Source: Aurantiochytrium sp. KH105
Lineage: Eukaryota > Sar > Bigyra > Thraustochytrida > Thraustochytriidae
DNA length: 64,000 nucleotides
Reading direction: 5' to 3'
NCBI GenBank assembly: GCA_003116975.1
Contig: BGKB01000014.1
Coordinates: forward strand, 514,601 to 578,600
Part shown: in pieces, positions 20,008-28,579 of the stretch
Numbering within the stretch: position 1 is the stretch's first letter
How the letters are laid out: each line of letters opens with the position of its first letter
Notes under the pieces: model-generated
What the model saw: only the letters and a program-made list of their open reading frames with translations
The model's database searches: none
Told to the model about the DNA's origin: nothing
Translations under genes and position numbers: made by a program

Positions 20008-21498
20008 ATGCAAACGCCGCTCCGGGAGGATCTGCACTTGTTGGAGAGGCCCGGCTACGGCGTGAGCGAGGAAAGTCTGCTCTCGCATAGAGCGAATACA
20101 GGTGCGGTGGTGGGGCCCACGCTACGGACGAGGACCTCGAGCAGCGAAACGCAGTCGTCCTCGAGAGGTCGCACGGCTTCTTTTCGAGGCCCGGCACTTG
20201 CGCCGTCTGCTCTCGCGGCAAGAAACCGACGCGCAAGCTTGTCTCACTCGCGCGCAGACCATTTCCAGTTTCAGGCGTCTGACCTCCACATGCGACCAGG
20301 CAAGGGGGCCATGCTTGCCGAAGGTGAGAGCTATCGGGATCGTGGATCGAGCGATAATGTGCGTCTGATTGTGTCGGACGGCAATGGCGACGCAGAGGAT
20401 GACAAGCTCAAGCGCAAGGTGTTTTCGCCCCGTGGGCTTCGCAGGTTCTCTCTACAAGCTCTCCGTCTTCATGCCGAGCGGGTGGGCCCTGCAAAGCTGC
20501 TCGCTTGCGGCGCAAGTGTTGTCTGTGTAATTCTCGTGTTTCTCATGTGGCTCTATCCAGAGTATATTGGTAGTGACATTCCAACCTTGGTGTTTGGCGG
20601 AAGGACTTGCATGGTGTTGGACTCGTTTAACATTGAGGTGGCTGGAAACGCTAACCGCATGGATAGCCTCATCATCGCCGCGGAACTATCGCGATCGAAG
20701 GGGTATGACTATCTCGCTGTGGATGACGTGTGGCAAGCTTGGATGTGCAAGGTCTATAGCGACGAATCAATTGACAACCTCAAAGCGATCATTCCCGTCA
20801 TTCCTCTGAGTAAGCCGTACACTTCGGAAAATTGCGTGGCCTTTGCTCGCATGTACCAGAGTGGGCAAGTGAAAAAGCTCGAGGACACGTGCGAGACCGG
20901 GTGGAGCCACTCGTCTTTTTACAGATACCCTTGGCATCACAAGGCCCCTGGAGAGCTCTTCCCCTTTGGCGATTGGCGATACCTCGCACCTACGGGCAAG
21001 GGCGCATTGGATGCGACGCTGGCACGCCTGGAGACGATTCGTTCCGCCCATCGTGGGAAGAAGATTGTTGCGGTGCATCGACGCTGGCTCTCGCGTTCGT
21101 GCGTTAAACCAATTCAGTTGAGCGAGCTTGACAAATACGACGAGTACGAAAAGTATTGTCATTTGACGCCTGATATGGTGCGTTCCTATCTTTCCCAGTC
21201 TGGGATTTCAGAGGACGAGGCACATGTCATTGTGAGCACCGACGGTCTTGTCCCGGAGGAAGATGCGTTGTTTTCCATGTGGCAGATTGAATCTGAGGAC
21301 ATTCCTTTTATGCAGCAGGTGTGGCTTTGGGTCTATGCCGACGTTTTCATTGGCAATCCGAAGTCAACGATCGATCAGGCAGCTTGCCGCTGGCGCACCC
21401 TCTACTGTAAGGATTGTTTGCCTTGCCTGCCGCAGGATCTCTTTGTGCGTGCGCACACGGGTTTCAAGCAAGGCTCTGTCCCTGTTCATGTACCCTGA
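20008..21498 (+). CDS. Type II membrane protein, putative fucosyltransferase-like glycosyltransferase
   Basis: Predicted 496 residues from the ATG at 20008; Met codons further in (such as MRPGKG) are alternatives. A cytosolic Ser/Arg-rich tail of about 165 residues is followed by one hydrophobic helix (LLACGASVVCVILVFLMWLY, about 165-184), then a lumenal domain of about 310 residues with 12 or more cysteines. The lumenal part has GKKIVAVHRRWLSRSC, HVIVSTDGLVPEEDALFSMW and WLWVYADVFIGNPKSTIDQ. The last resembles the C-terminal DxFIGNPxST motif of GT10/GT23/O-fucosyltransferase-type folds, where it contacts GDP-sugar. A type II topology fits a Golgi enzyme. Substrate unknown. The family assignment rests on short motifs only, so I hold it moderately. 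Confidence 0.6.
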   Translation: MQTPLREDLHLLERPGYGVSEESLLSHRANTGAVVGPTLRTRTSSSETQSSSRGRTASFRGPALAPSALAARNRRASLSHSRADHFQFQASDLHMRPGKGAMLAEGESYRDRGSSDNVRLIVSDGNGDAEDDKLKRKVFSPRGLRRFSLQALRLHAERVGPAKLLACGASVVCVILVFLMWLYPEYIGSDIPTLVFGGRTCMVLDSFNIEVAGNANRMDSLIIAAELSRSKGYDYLAVDDVWQAWMCKVYSDESIDNLKAIIPVIPLSKPYTSENCVAFARMYQSGQVKKLEDTCETGWSHSSFYRYPWHHKAPGELFPFGDWRYLAPTGKGALDATLARLETIRSAHRGKKIVAVHRRWLSRSCVKPIQLSELDKYDEYEKYCHLTPDMVRSYLSQSGISEDEAHVIVSTDGLVPEEDALFSMWQIESEDIPFMQQVWLWVYADVFIGNPKSTIDQAACRWRTLYCKDCLPCLPQDLFVRAHTGFKQGSVPVHVP

Positions 21499-22101
21499 TC
21501 GGTGCAACAGCGGTTATGGACCGAGATGATTGGTGATGGGTTGTTTTTTTTAGGGGAACGATCACGGTGCTCATTGTCGGCTCGTTGTTCTTCTTTCCGG
21601 TCATGACTTTTTGTTTGCAGGCAAAAGAAAGTAGCGTGTAAACTGTTCGACCGATGCAAAAGCATGCACATTGATACACGTTGATGCACGTGCGACATTG
21701 TAGAGCAGATGCATATCAAAGAATGTAAGATTATTGACAATACTGCTTTGCCTGTTCTCGAAATATGAAAAGACAAACACTAGCAGCGAGAGGTGTTTTC
21801 AACGAGTAAAGGAGAAAGGACAAGCCCACTCGAGCAAGGCCTCTGTTTCAGGATGAGGGAGGTTACATTTCAAGAAAGATGCAAGGTAATGACAGTAAAA
21901 CCAAAATCAAACCATTTGAAAACATGGTAAAGATGATACGGCCGCGACCGGCCAGCGAGAAGCGAAGCTCCTTTCATTTTCTTTTCTTTTCTTTTTTTCT
22001 TCTTTTTGTTCTTCTTGGCCGTCTCTTTTTCCCTCTTGATCATTTTGGTTATCGTTGTCGTTGTCGTTGTTGTTGTTGTTGTGGTAAAGAACTCAAATCT
22101 T
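21499..22101. other. Spacer between convergent genes (glycosyltransferase-like / GARS)
   Basis: About 0.6 kb of AT-richer, pyrimidine-rich sequence (TTTTC and GTT runs at about 21975-22085). No gene, tRNA or strong hairpin seen. Presumably the two 3' ends. Confidence 0.5.
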
Positions 22102-23637
22102 TTAGGCAGAAGAAGAGGACGAGGTGCTGAGAGAACGCGCAACGAGGACGGCAGTGAGAACGGCAACGCCGGCGACGGCAACCGCCAGACCCACAGCGTT
22201 TTGCGGATCGGCAAGGGCCTCCTTGGCGCGAGCGAGAAGCTCACGAGGCGCGGTGCCCGAGGGCGTGCCGGAGGACAGGGCGCCAGCAGACCTTCCGCCG
22301 ATGGCGCGGTGGCCAATGTCCTGGCGGTACTGCATGCCCTCAAAGTTGATTTTGCGCATGCCATTGTAGGCGAGAAGGAGAGCCTCCTCGAGCGAGCGCG
22401 AGCAGGCGCTAACAGCAAGGACACGGCCACCAGAGGTGACAAGCGTCGAGTCGTCCGTGCCAGTGAGAGCGGTACCGGCCTGAAAGACCTTGACACCGGC
22501 AAAGGCATCAGCATCGGCGATGCCCGTGATGCGCTTGCCCTTTTCGTAGCTACCAGGGTAGCCCTTGGAGGCGGCGACTACGGTGGCCGCAGAGTAACCC
22601 TGCTTGCACTCGATGGGACCGGCGTTGACCAGGTTTCCCTCGTCGCAGGCGAGCATGATCTTGTAGAGATCAGAGCGCAGCAGCATAAGGACGGCCTGGG
22701 TCTCGGGATCGCCGAAGCGGCAGTTGTACTCGAGGACCTTGGGGCCAGCAGAGGTGAGCATGAGACCCGTGTAGAGCAGGCCAACAAAAGGAAAGCCCTC
22801 GGCGCGCGCGCCGGCCACCGTGCGCTCGACAATGTTCTTGCGCACAAAGGTTTCGAGTTCCTTGGTGAGCACAGGGGCAGGGCAGTAGGCGCCCATGCCA
22901 CCCGTGTTGGGGCCCTTGTCGCCATCAAAGATGCGCTTGTGATCCTGCGCCGGGGGGAGCAGGTGCACGCGCTCGCCGTCCGAGAAGGCAAAGACGGAGA
23001 CCTCGGGGCCATCCATGAGCTCCTCGACGACGACTTCTGCGCCGGCCTCGGCGCCAAGCTCCTTGTCGACCATGATGGACTTGAGAGCATCGACGGCCTC
23101 CTCGGTGGTGTCCGGGAGGATGACGCCCTTGCCGGCCGCGAGGCCAGACGCCTTGACGACAACCTTGTGCTTGGTGGTGACCTCGCGCACGTACTTGACG
23201 GCGGCTTCGTAGTCCGTAAAGCTGCGGAATTCGGCCGTTGGGATGTTGTGGCGAATCATAAAGGCCTTGGAGAAGGCCTTGGAGCCCTCGAGGCGAGCGG
23301 CGAGCTTGGAGGGTCCAAAGCACGGGATGTTGGCCTCGCGCAAAGCGTCCGCGATGCCATTCACGAGGGGCACCTCGGGTCCAACGACGACGAGCTCGAT
23401 TTGCTTTTCGCGGCAGAAACGCACGACGGCCTCGTTGTCGTCGACGTTCAGTTCGCTCTTGGGCACGTTCTCGATTTTGCTCGCGCCCGCGGCGCCCTTG
23501 CCGGAGGCCGCGGTGCCGCCGTTGCCGGGCGCGACGAGCACCTTGGCCACCAGCTGGCTGTGGCTAAGTTTCCACGCCATGGCATGTTCGCGTCCGCCGG
23601 ACCCGACCACCAGCACGCTCGCGCCGTCGCCGCCCAT
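22102..23637 (-). CDS. Glycinamide ribonucleotide synthetase (GARS/PurD) with a C-terminal membrane anchor
   Basis: A 511-residue enzyme of de novo purine synthesis, catalysing phosphoribosylamine + glycine + ATP to GAR. Diagnostic motifs are VLVVGSGGREHAMAWKL at the N-terminus, VVGPEVPLVNGIAD, the ATP-grasp segment VVKASGLAAGKGV, GPNTGGMGAYCPAP, and EYNCRFGDPETQ. It is monofunctional; no AIRS or GART domain follows. After the normal end of GARS come about 45 extra residues including one hydrophobic helix of about 20 residues (NAVGLAVAVAGVAVLTAVLV, about 479-498) and a short Arg/Ser tail, the layout of a tail-anchored protein. The ATG at 23637 is set by homology; the frame stays open upstream as Ala/Arg-rich leader. 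Enzyme identity is certain; membrane anchoring is inferred. Confidence 0.95.
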   Translation of the reverse strand: MGGDGASVLVVGSGGREHAMAWKLSHSQLVAKVLVAPGNGGTAASGKGAAGASKIENVPKSELNVDDNEAVVRFCREKQIELVVVGPEVPLVNGIADALREANIPCFGPSKLAARLEGSKAFSKAFMIRHNIPTAEFRSFTDYEAAVKYVREVTTKHKVVVKASGLAAGKGVILPDTTEEAVDALKSIMVDKELGAEAGAEVVVEELMDGPEVSVFAFSDGERVHLLPPAQDHKRIFDGDKGPNTGGMGAYCPAPVLTKELETFVRKNIVERTVAGARAEGFPFVGLLYTGLMLTSAGPKVLEYNCRFGDPETQAVLMLLRSDLYKIMLACDEGNLVNAGPIECKQGYSAATVVAASKGYPGSYEKGKRITGIADADAFAGVKVFQAGTALTGTDDSTLVTSGGRVLAVSACSRSLEEALLLAYNGMRKINFEGMQYRQDIGHRAIGGRSAGALSSGTPSGTAPRELLARAKEALADPQNAVGLAVAVAGVAVLTAVLVARSLSTSSSSSA

Positions 23638-25248
23638 GGTGTCTTCGCGGGCGCCTGCCTGCGCCGCGGGCCCCGTCCCCTGCTCGCCCCCGGCCCCGCG
23701 TGCGTGCGTGCGTGCGAGCGTGGATGCGTGCGTGCGCGCTGCGACCAGGCCAAGCCAACACACGCCTTCGATCTCTCTTTGGATCTCAGAGTGGAGTGCG
23801 AGCAATCAGTGGAACTGGCGCCGCGCGACTGGTTCGCGGCGCAGGCAGCCGGGTGCGCGGGGCGCGGCGCCGCTGCGTTAGGCCCCTTTCCGCTTTCCTG
23901 CCCCGCCTGCAAAGGGGCGCAACCGACCGCGGAGATGATCCGAGTCATCATCAGCCAGGATGAGGAGTCCGCGAGAGTCCCGGCAGGGACGGAGAAGTTC
24001 GAGGACGCGAGACTTGCCGGGCTGAGATCGTAAAGACCGCAAGATGTTTCGTTTGGGTGGGGGGGGAAGGGGGGGGGGTGATAGGTTGCGCAGCGAGCCC
24101 AAAGCGATAAAAGAGATTGACTTTGGTGTGCAGGATCGGGGCAAGTGGGGCCAAGGCTGAGCCAAGAGGATAATTACGTAGTGGCCTAGCATGAGTTTGT
24201 TTTGCATGACGTGGAAAAGGCAGCGAGTGCGTTTTCAGCCTGCGAGGACTTGTCGACAACGTGAAGTCGAGGCAACAAAACCACCTTTCCTCTCTTTCGC
24301 TCTAGGCCCTTGCTTTTCACTGCTTACTACTTTTCCTGTCTGTGCACTCCATTGCAGCGGTGCCTTCTTGCTTGCTTTATGCATGAGTCTTCGGATCCCC
24401 CCGTGTCATTCCTCGCGGACGTTTCCTAGCCAGTGGTCAGCCGGCAGATTGCCTCCACACAAATGATCCCGGCCGCGAACCCATCCTATCTAGGCCTATG
24501 CACGCATGCACACGAGTCACTTCACTTGCAGCTGTTGCTTCCCCCCTTCATACCTCTCTTTTGTTACTAGCTACGACCCACTCCGTCGGTCCTCGTCAAC
24601 AATCCACCAACCACAACAGCCCGAGGCCGCGCAAGCACGCCGCGCTCGAACAGGTCCTCGAGGAGCTCGAGAGCCTCGTCGCAGAGCAGCGTAGCGCAGC
24701 GCAGCGCAGTGCAGCGTAGAGCAGAGCAGCGCAGAGCAGAGCAGAGCAGAGCAGGGCGAGCCTCTGGTCGGCAGAAGACCAAGCAAGCCTGCGCACGGAC
24801 CCGGGCCGGCGGAGTCCATTCAACTCGAAGGCTGCGACGGAGACCCAACGACGCGGTCGCGGCCGCCGCTCGAGCAGGCCGCGAGGGCGCTGCCGGCGGC
24901 TGCTGCGCTGCGCTGCGCTGCTGCAGACGCTCGACGCGAGCGCAGGCAAACGCGAGGCGGCACTGGGCAGGCCTCAAGGTGCTGGCGTACGTCTGGCGAG
25001 CGACGCGAGGCAACGCGAGGCGACAGGCGCGGGAGGCGCGGACGTGAGCAGGCCGCAGAAGAAGAGGCCTCGGGCGACGGCGTGTCAATTGTGTCGTTTT
25101 TCAAGAAACTGGCGCCTTTGCAAGAGTTCGTTTTCACGAGCTGATCGCGAATCCAGCGCCGTCGTCGAGCATTGAGTAGCGAGTCTTGGCGAGGCAAAGC
25201 GTGCATGCTGCAGAGGAGGAGGCTCGCGGCACCCTTGGAGCTGCGAGA
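23638..25248. other. Spacer between divergent GARS and the first 7TM receptor
   Basis: About 1.6 kb with no supported gene. It contains a G-rich run (24055-24079), possibly G-quadruplex-forming. It also has a GCAGAGCAGA-type repeat (about 24688-24765) and a CpG-dense block up to 25060. It must carry both promoters. Open frames here are low-complexity. Confidence 0.5.
24688..24765. repeat. Imperfect GCAGA/GCAGC simple repeat
   Basis: A run of 5-base units (GCAGC, GCAGA, GCAGT) upstream of the first 7TM receptor gene. Non-coding low complexity. Confidence 0.75.
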
Positions 25249-27132
25249 ATGGGTTCGCAAGTGACCAGTGATATGTGGGCCATCGCCGAGCAAAAAGCCA
25301 TTGCCTTTACACCAAAAGCAACTGCAATGCTCTCCCTTGTCGGGTCCGTGAGCATCCTTGGGTCGATTACCCGGAGGCTTCAGCGCGGCGAAGAGAGTCG
25401 ACAATACCACCGGATCCTCTTGATGATGAGCATGTTTGATTTCATCGGGTCGGCGTGGTTCTTTGCGTCCACATGGCCCATGCCGAGTGACACGAAAAAC
25501 GTGTACGGGGCGATCGGTACCGTTGGCTCATGCACGACGCAGGGCTTCTTTTTGCAGTTCAACCTGGCGGTGCCGTTTTATTACACCTTTCTTTCGGTGA
25601 ATTATGTGTTGTCTATCAAGTACGAGTGGCGAGAACACCAGCTGCGCAAGATTGAACCCTATATGCACGCCGCGGCGATTCTCTTTCCCCTGGCCACCGC
25701 AACGGCCGCCATCCCATTAGATTTGTACAATGCGGCCGGAATGTGGTGCTGGATCGCCAAGTACCCGTTAACGTGCACCTCAACACAGTATGCCACGACC
25801 GAACTACCGGCCTCGTGCGAGCGCGGCAACAATGCTGCAATATACCAGTGGAGCTTTTTCTATGCGCCACTCTGGGCGCTAATGATTGTCGCGCTCGTGG
25901 CCATGTTCATGGTGTATCGGCACGTTTGGCGGCAGGAGAAGCGGATTTCGCGATTCATCGATGCGACGCGCTCGGGCCGCGCGTCCTTTAAAAAGTCCAA
26001 GCTTGTGGCCGTACAAGGAGGGCTGTACGTGGCTTGTTTCTACCTTACGTGGATCTTTGGCACGATCAATCGCCTGTATCAGACCGGGACGGGGAAGAGC
26101 AACTTTGCTCTGACCTTTTTGCACAGCTTGTTTGTCCCGCTGCAGGGCTTTCTCAACTTTTTCGTCTACATCCGTCCGCGGTTCTACGCCCACGTTGCCA
26201 ACGAAGGAAACAACAAGTCGTGGGGCATGCGCCTCCTCACGCTATTTGAGTGTCCCTGCTGCCCTCACGGCGAGGCGCCCAACAGAAGTTTTACAAGCCG
26301 ACGGAGCGGCGACGAGGAGCCCGAGCCCTCGCCCGTGGGCGGCGCCGGGCGACGTGCCTCGGCCAAGAATGGTGACGGCCTTCCGCACACGTCGTCGGGT
26401 CGCGGCGGCATGAGCAGGAACGTGGACTTTGCCCAGGGCCCCTATTCAACAGGCAACGCGGCGACCACATCGAACGGGAACTCCTCGTCGAGTGTGCAGG
26501 AAATCATCCGCTCCGTCGATGTGATTTCGCGGCGGCAAGAGAAGGAGGCGTCCACGACGGAGTCTGTGACGCCGGTCTCTGCGCCGACGCCCGTGCTTTC
26601 GGCGGCGGAGGACGATATTGCCGGGAACGAGGGCGTCGAGAGCGCGGATCTTGGTGCGAGTGCAGTCGAGAACAAGGATCTTGGTGCGAGTGCGGTCGAG
26701 AACGAGGTTGGCGACAAGGACACGCGCTTTACGAAGCTACAAGATGAGAATGACAACGACAAGAGGGGCAAGGACACGGAGGGGGGAATTTCGTATGAGG
26801 CGGCGAATGGCGGGCCCAGCTCCCACGCAAGAAATGGCAGTGCCGCCGTGCAAGTCGAGGCCGCTCGCAACGGCGCCGCGCCTCGGGCCGCCGGCGATGA
26901 TGATGTTGTTGTTGTTGATGATGATGATGATGGTGATGCCGATACAGGGAGCGATAGCCCTGACACGGACGCCGAGTGTAACTTTGTCCTCGAAGCCGAA
27001 GCCGAAGACGAGGCCAAGGCCGAGGCTGCGAACAAGGACTCTGACGCTGCGGCCTCGCCACGCGAAGCGCGCTCGCACGGCGCCTCGAGCGATGGGTACG
27101 CCAACGCGACGACCACCGTGCAGCTGGTCTAA
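25249..27132 (+). CDS. 7TM receptor of the cAMP-receptor-like (Dicty_CAR-type) GPCR family, copy 1
   Basis: A 627-residue protein from the ATG at 25249. Seven hydrophobic helices occur within about residues 20-330, among them MLSLVGSVSILGSI, ILLMMSMFDFIGSAWFF, FYYTFLSVNYVLSI, APLWALMIVALVAMFMVY and FVPLQGFLNFFVYIRP. The order matches the Dictyostelium cAR/secretin-like family. An extracellular Cys lies near GSCTTQGFF and a CWIAKYP Cys-Trp motif in loop 2. A cytosolic tail of about 290 residues is Ser/Asp/Glu-rich with an internal duplication. It presumably couples to heterotrimeric G proteins; the ligand is unknown. A paralogue follows 1.4 kb downstream in the same orientation. The start is uncertain because a further in-frame initiator lies 21 codons upstream, and an upstream exon, as in the paralogue, is possible. 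Confidence 0.85.
   Translation: MGSQVTSDMWAIAEQKAIAFTPKATAMLSLVGSVSILGSITRRLQRGEESRQYHRILLMMSMFDFIGSAWFFASTWPMPSDTKNVYGAIGTVGSCTTQGFFLQFNLAVPFYYTFLSVNYVLSIKYEWREHQLRKIEPYMHAAAILFPLATATAAIPLDLYNAAGMWCWIAKYPLTCTSTQYATTELPASCERGNNAAIYQWSFFYAPLWALMIVALVAMFMVYRHVWRQEKRISRFIDATRSGRASFKKSKLVAVQGGLYVACFYLTWIFGTINRLYQTGTGKSNFALTFLHSLFVPLQGFLNFFVYIRPRFYAHVANEGNNKSWGMRLLTLFECPCCPHGEAPNRSFTSRRSGDEEPEPSPVGGAGRRASAKNGDGLPHTSSGRGGMSRNVDFAQGPYSTGNAATTSNGNSSSSVQEIIRSVDVISRRQEKEASTTESVTPVSAPTPVLSAAEDDIAGNEGVESADLGASAVENKDLGASAVENEVGDKDTRFTKLQDENDNDKRGKDTEGGISYEAANGGPSSHARNGSAAVQVEAARNGAAPRAAGDDDVVVVDDDDDGDADTGSDSPDTDAECNFVLEAEAEDEAKAEAANKDSDAAASPREARSHGASSDGYANATTTVQLV
26641..26706 (+). repeat. In-frame tandem duplication in the receptor tail
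   Basis: A roughly 30-base unit encoding DLGASAVEN occurs twice in succession, at about 26647 and 26677, with a single base change seen between the copies. It indicates a recent duplication within the disordered tail. Confidence 0.8.
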
Positions 27133-28255
27133 CGCTGACGACGATGACGCGCGAAGTCTCGCTCGCACGCCAAGAACCAACAGCCTTGAGGAGGCGCGCG
27201 AGGCTGATCGCCTGCGCTCTGCCGTGCTTCCTTGGCGGGCGACATCGCCTGCTCGGACCATGCAGGCCTATCCTTCCTCCTCCCGGGTTCTAGGGGTTGC
27301 TTTTGCTGCTGGCTTGCGTGCGACCCGGGCGCCGCCTTGCGCCGCAGCTTTGCTGGAACTTTGAGGGCGCGGCAGCGGCCATAATCGATCGGATAGCCTC
27401 GCCTAGGCCTAGTAAAGCTGAGCTCTAAAAATCGTAACGGGCTTCTTCTTTCTTGTGATTGACAGTGAATCGACGTGCGACTGCGAGCGACCATGGCGAG
27501 CGAGCGAGCGTTTTTCCAGGCTGCGGTCGGTCGAGAGGACGGAAGCTCTCGCTTGATCGATCGCTTGACTTGACTTGACGTGACAGCTCGACTGCGGCCA
27601 GAAAGGTCGTCACGAGGGGCGCGCGCGGGCGTGTGCGTGTCCAACAATCCTTGCGCGAATTACTTCCACCACCACCACCACCACGACGTAGTACAACTCG
27701 CTGTTGCTGGTGTGCGCGTCTTCTCCCATTTGCGACACCCGCGCTGGCCGCAGTGTCAAGCTGCACCTGGCTGCTGCCCCTCGCTCGCCCGCCCGCGCCG
27801 CCCTCGACGTCCTCGTCCTCGCCCTCGACCTCGCGAGAGCGCCGTGCCTGCCTCATCTCCTGCAGCCATGCGCGCGCACGAGCGCCCGCTTCCGGCCGCG
27901 AGCGCCGCGCGACGAGGGCGTCTCGCCCCGCCTCGCCGCGGCGCACGAGCGCCCTCGCCTCCACCGCGAGCGTCTCCCGCGGCACGCGCCGCGCGGCCTC
28001 CGCGCACGCGCGGTGTTCCCGCCCGCAGAAGTGGCGGCGGCCGCGCCGCGGGGCGGGGACGAGGCGAGGCGGCGAGAGCGGCGGGGAAACCGACTGGCCG
28101 TGGCCGGTTCTCCCGCGGCGGCCGGCAGGTCTGGCTGGCTTGCGCGCGTCCCGCGGCGGGTTTGTCCGGAGGCAAGGCGGAGAGAAAGGCGGGAAAGAGA
28201 GGCGGAGAGAAAGGCGGAAAAGAGAGGCGGAGAGAAAGGCGGAAAAGAAAGGAGG

Positions 28256-28257
28256 GA

Positions 28258-28352
<95 letters not shown>
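28256..28352. repeat. (AAAG)n tetranucleotide microsatellite
   Basis: About 24 near-perfect AAAG units, purine-only on the + strand, about 230 bases upstream of the receptor 2 start codon. Confidence 0.95.
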
Positions 28353-28353
<1 letters not shown>

Positions 28354-28399
28354 AGGAGGGAAGGAGGGAAGGAAGGAAGGAGGCGCGGAGGGAGGCGCG

Positions 28400-28515
28400 C
28401 GCAGACAATAGACAAACAGACAGGCAAGGCAGACAGAGACAGAGAGAAACAGGCAGACAGACAAACAAACAGACAGAGAGACAGACAGGCAGGCAGACAG
28501 ACAGACAGACAGACT
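28400..28515. repeat. GACA-rich microsatellite
   Basis: Interrupted GACA/GGCA tetranucleotide units just upstream of the receptor 2 start codon. Confidence 0.85.
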
Positions 28516-28579
28516 CTGTTCGTCGGCCGAGGCGAGCAGCGAGGCCGGCGGGCGCGCTGCCGGCGCGGCGCGGCGCGCC

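Larger units (their letters stand above)
27133..28579. other. Spacer between the tandem receptors, with a microsatellite cluster
   Basis: About 1.45 kb. It holds the 3' end of receptor 1 and the promoter of receptor 2. After a CpG-dense block (27780-28200) come (AAAG)n at 28256-28352 and GACA/GGCAGACA repeats at about 28400-28515, immediately upstream of the receptor 2 start. No gene is supported; long open frames through the tetranucleotide repeat are artefacts. Confidence 0.6.

Noticed and set aside
22006-24033. 675-codon open frame antisense to GARS
   Set aside because: It is the complement of a strongly conserved enzyme gene in GC-rich DNA and matches no family.
28256-28515. Regular repeats suggesting a CRISPR-like array
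   Set aside because: Units of 4 bases with no spacers; ordinary microsatellites in a eukaryotic genome.
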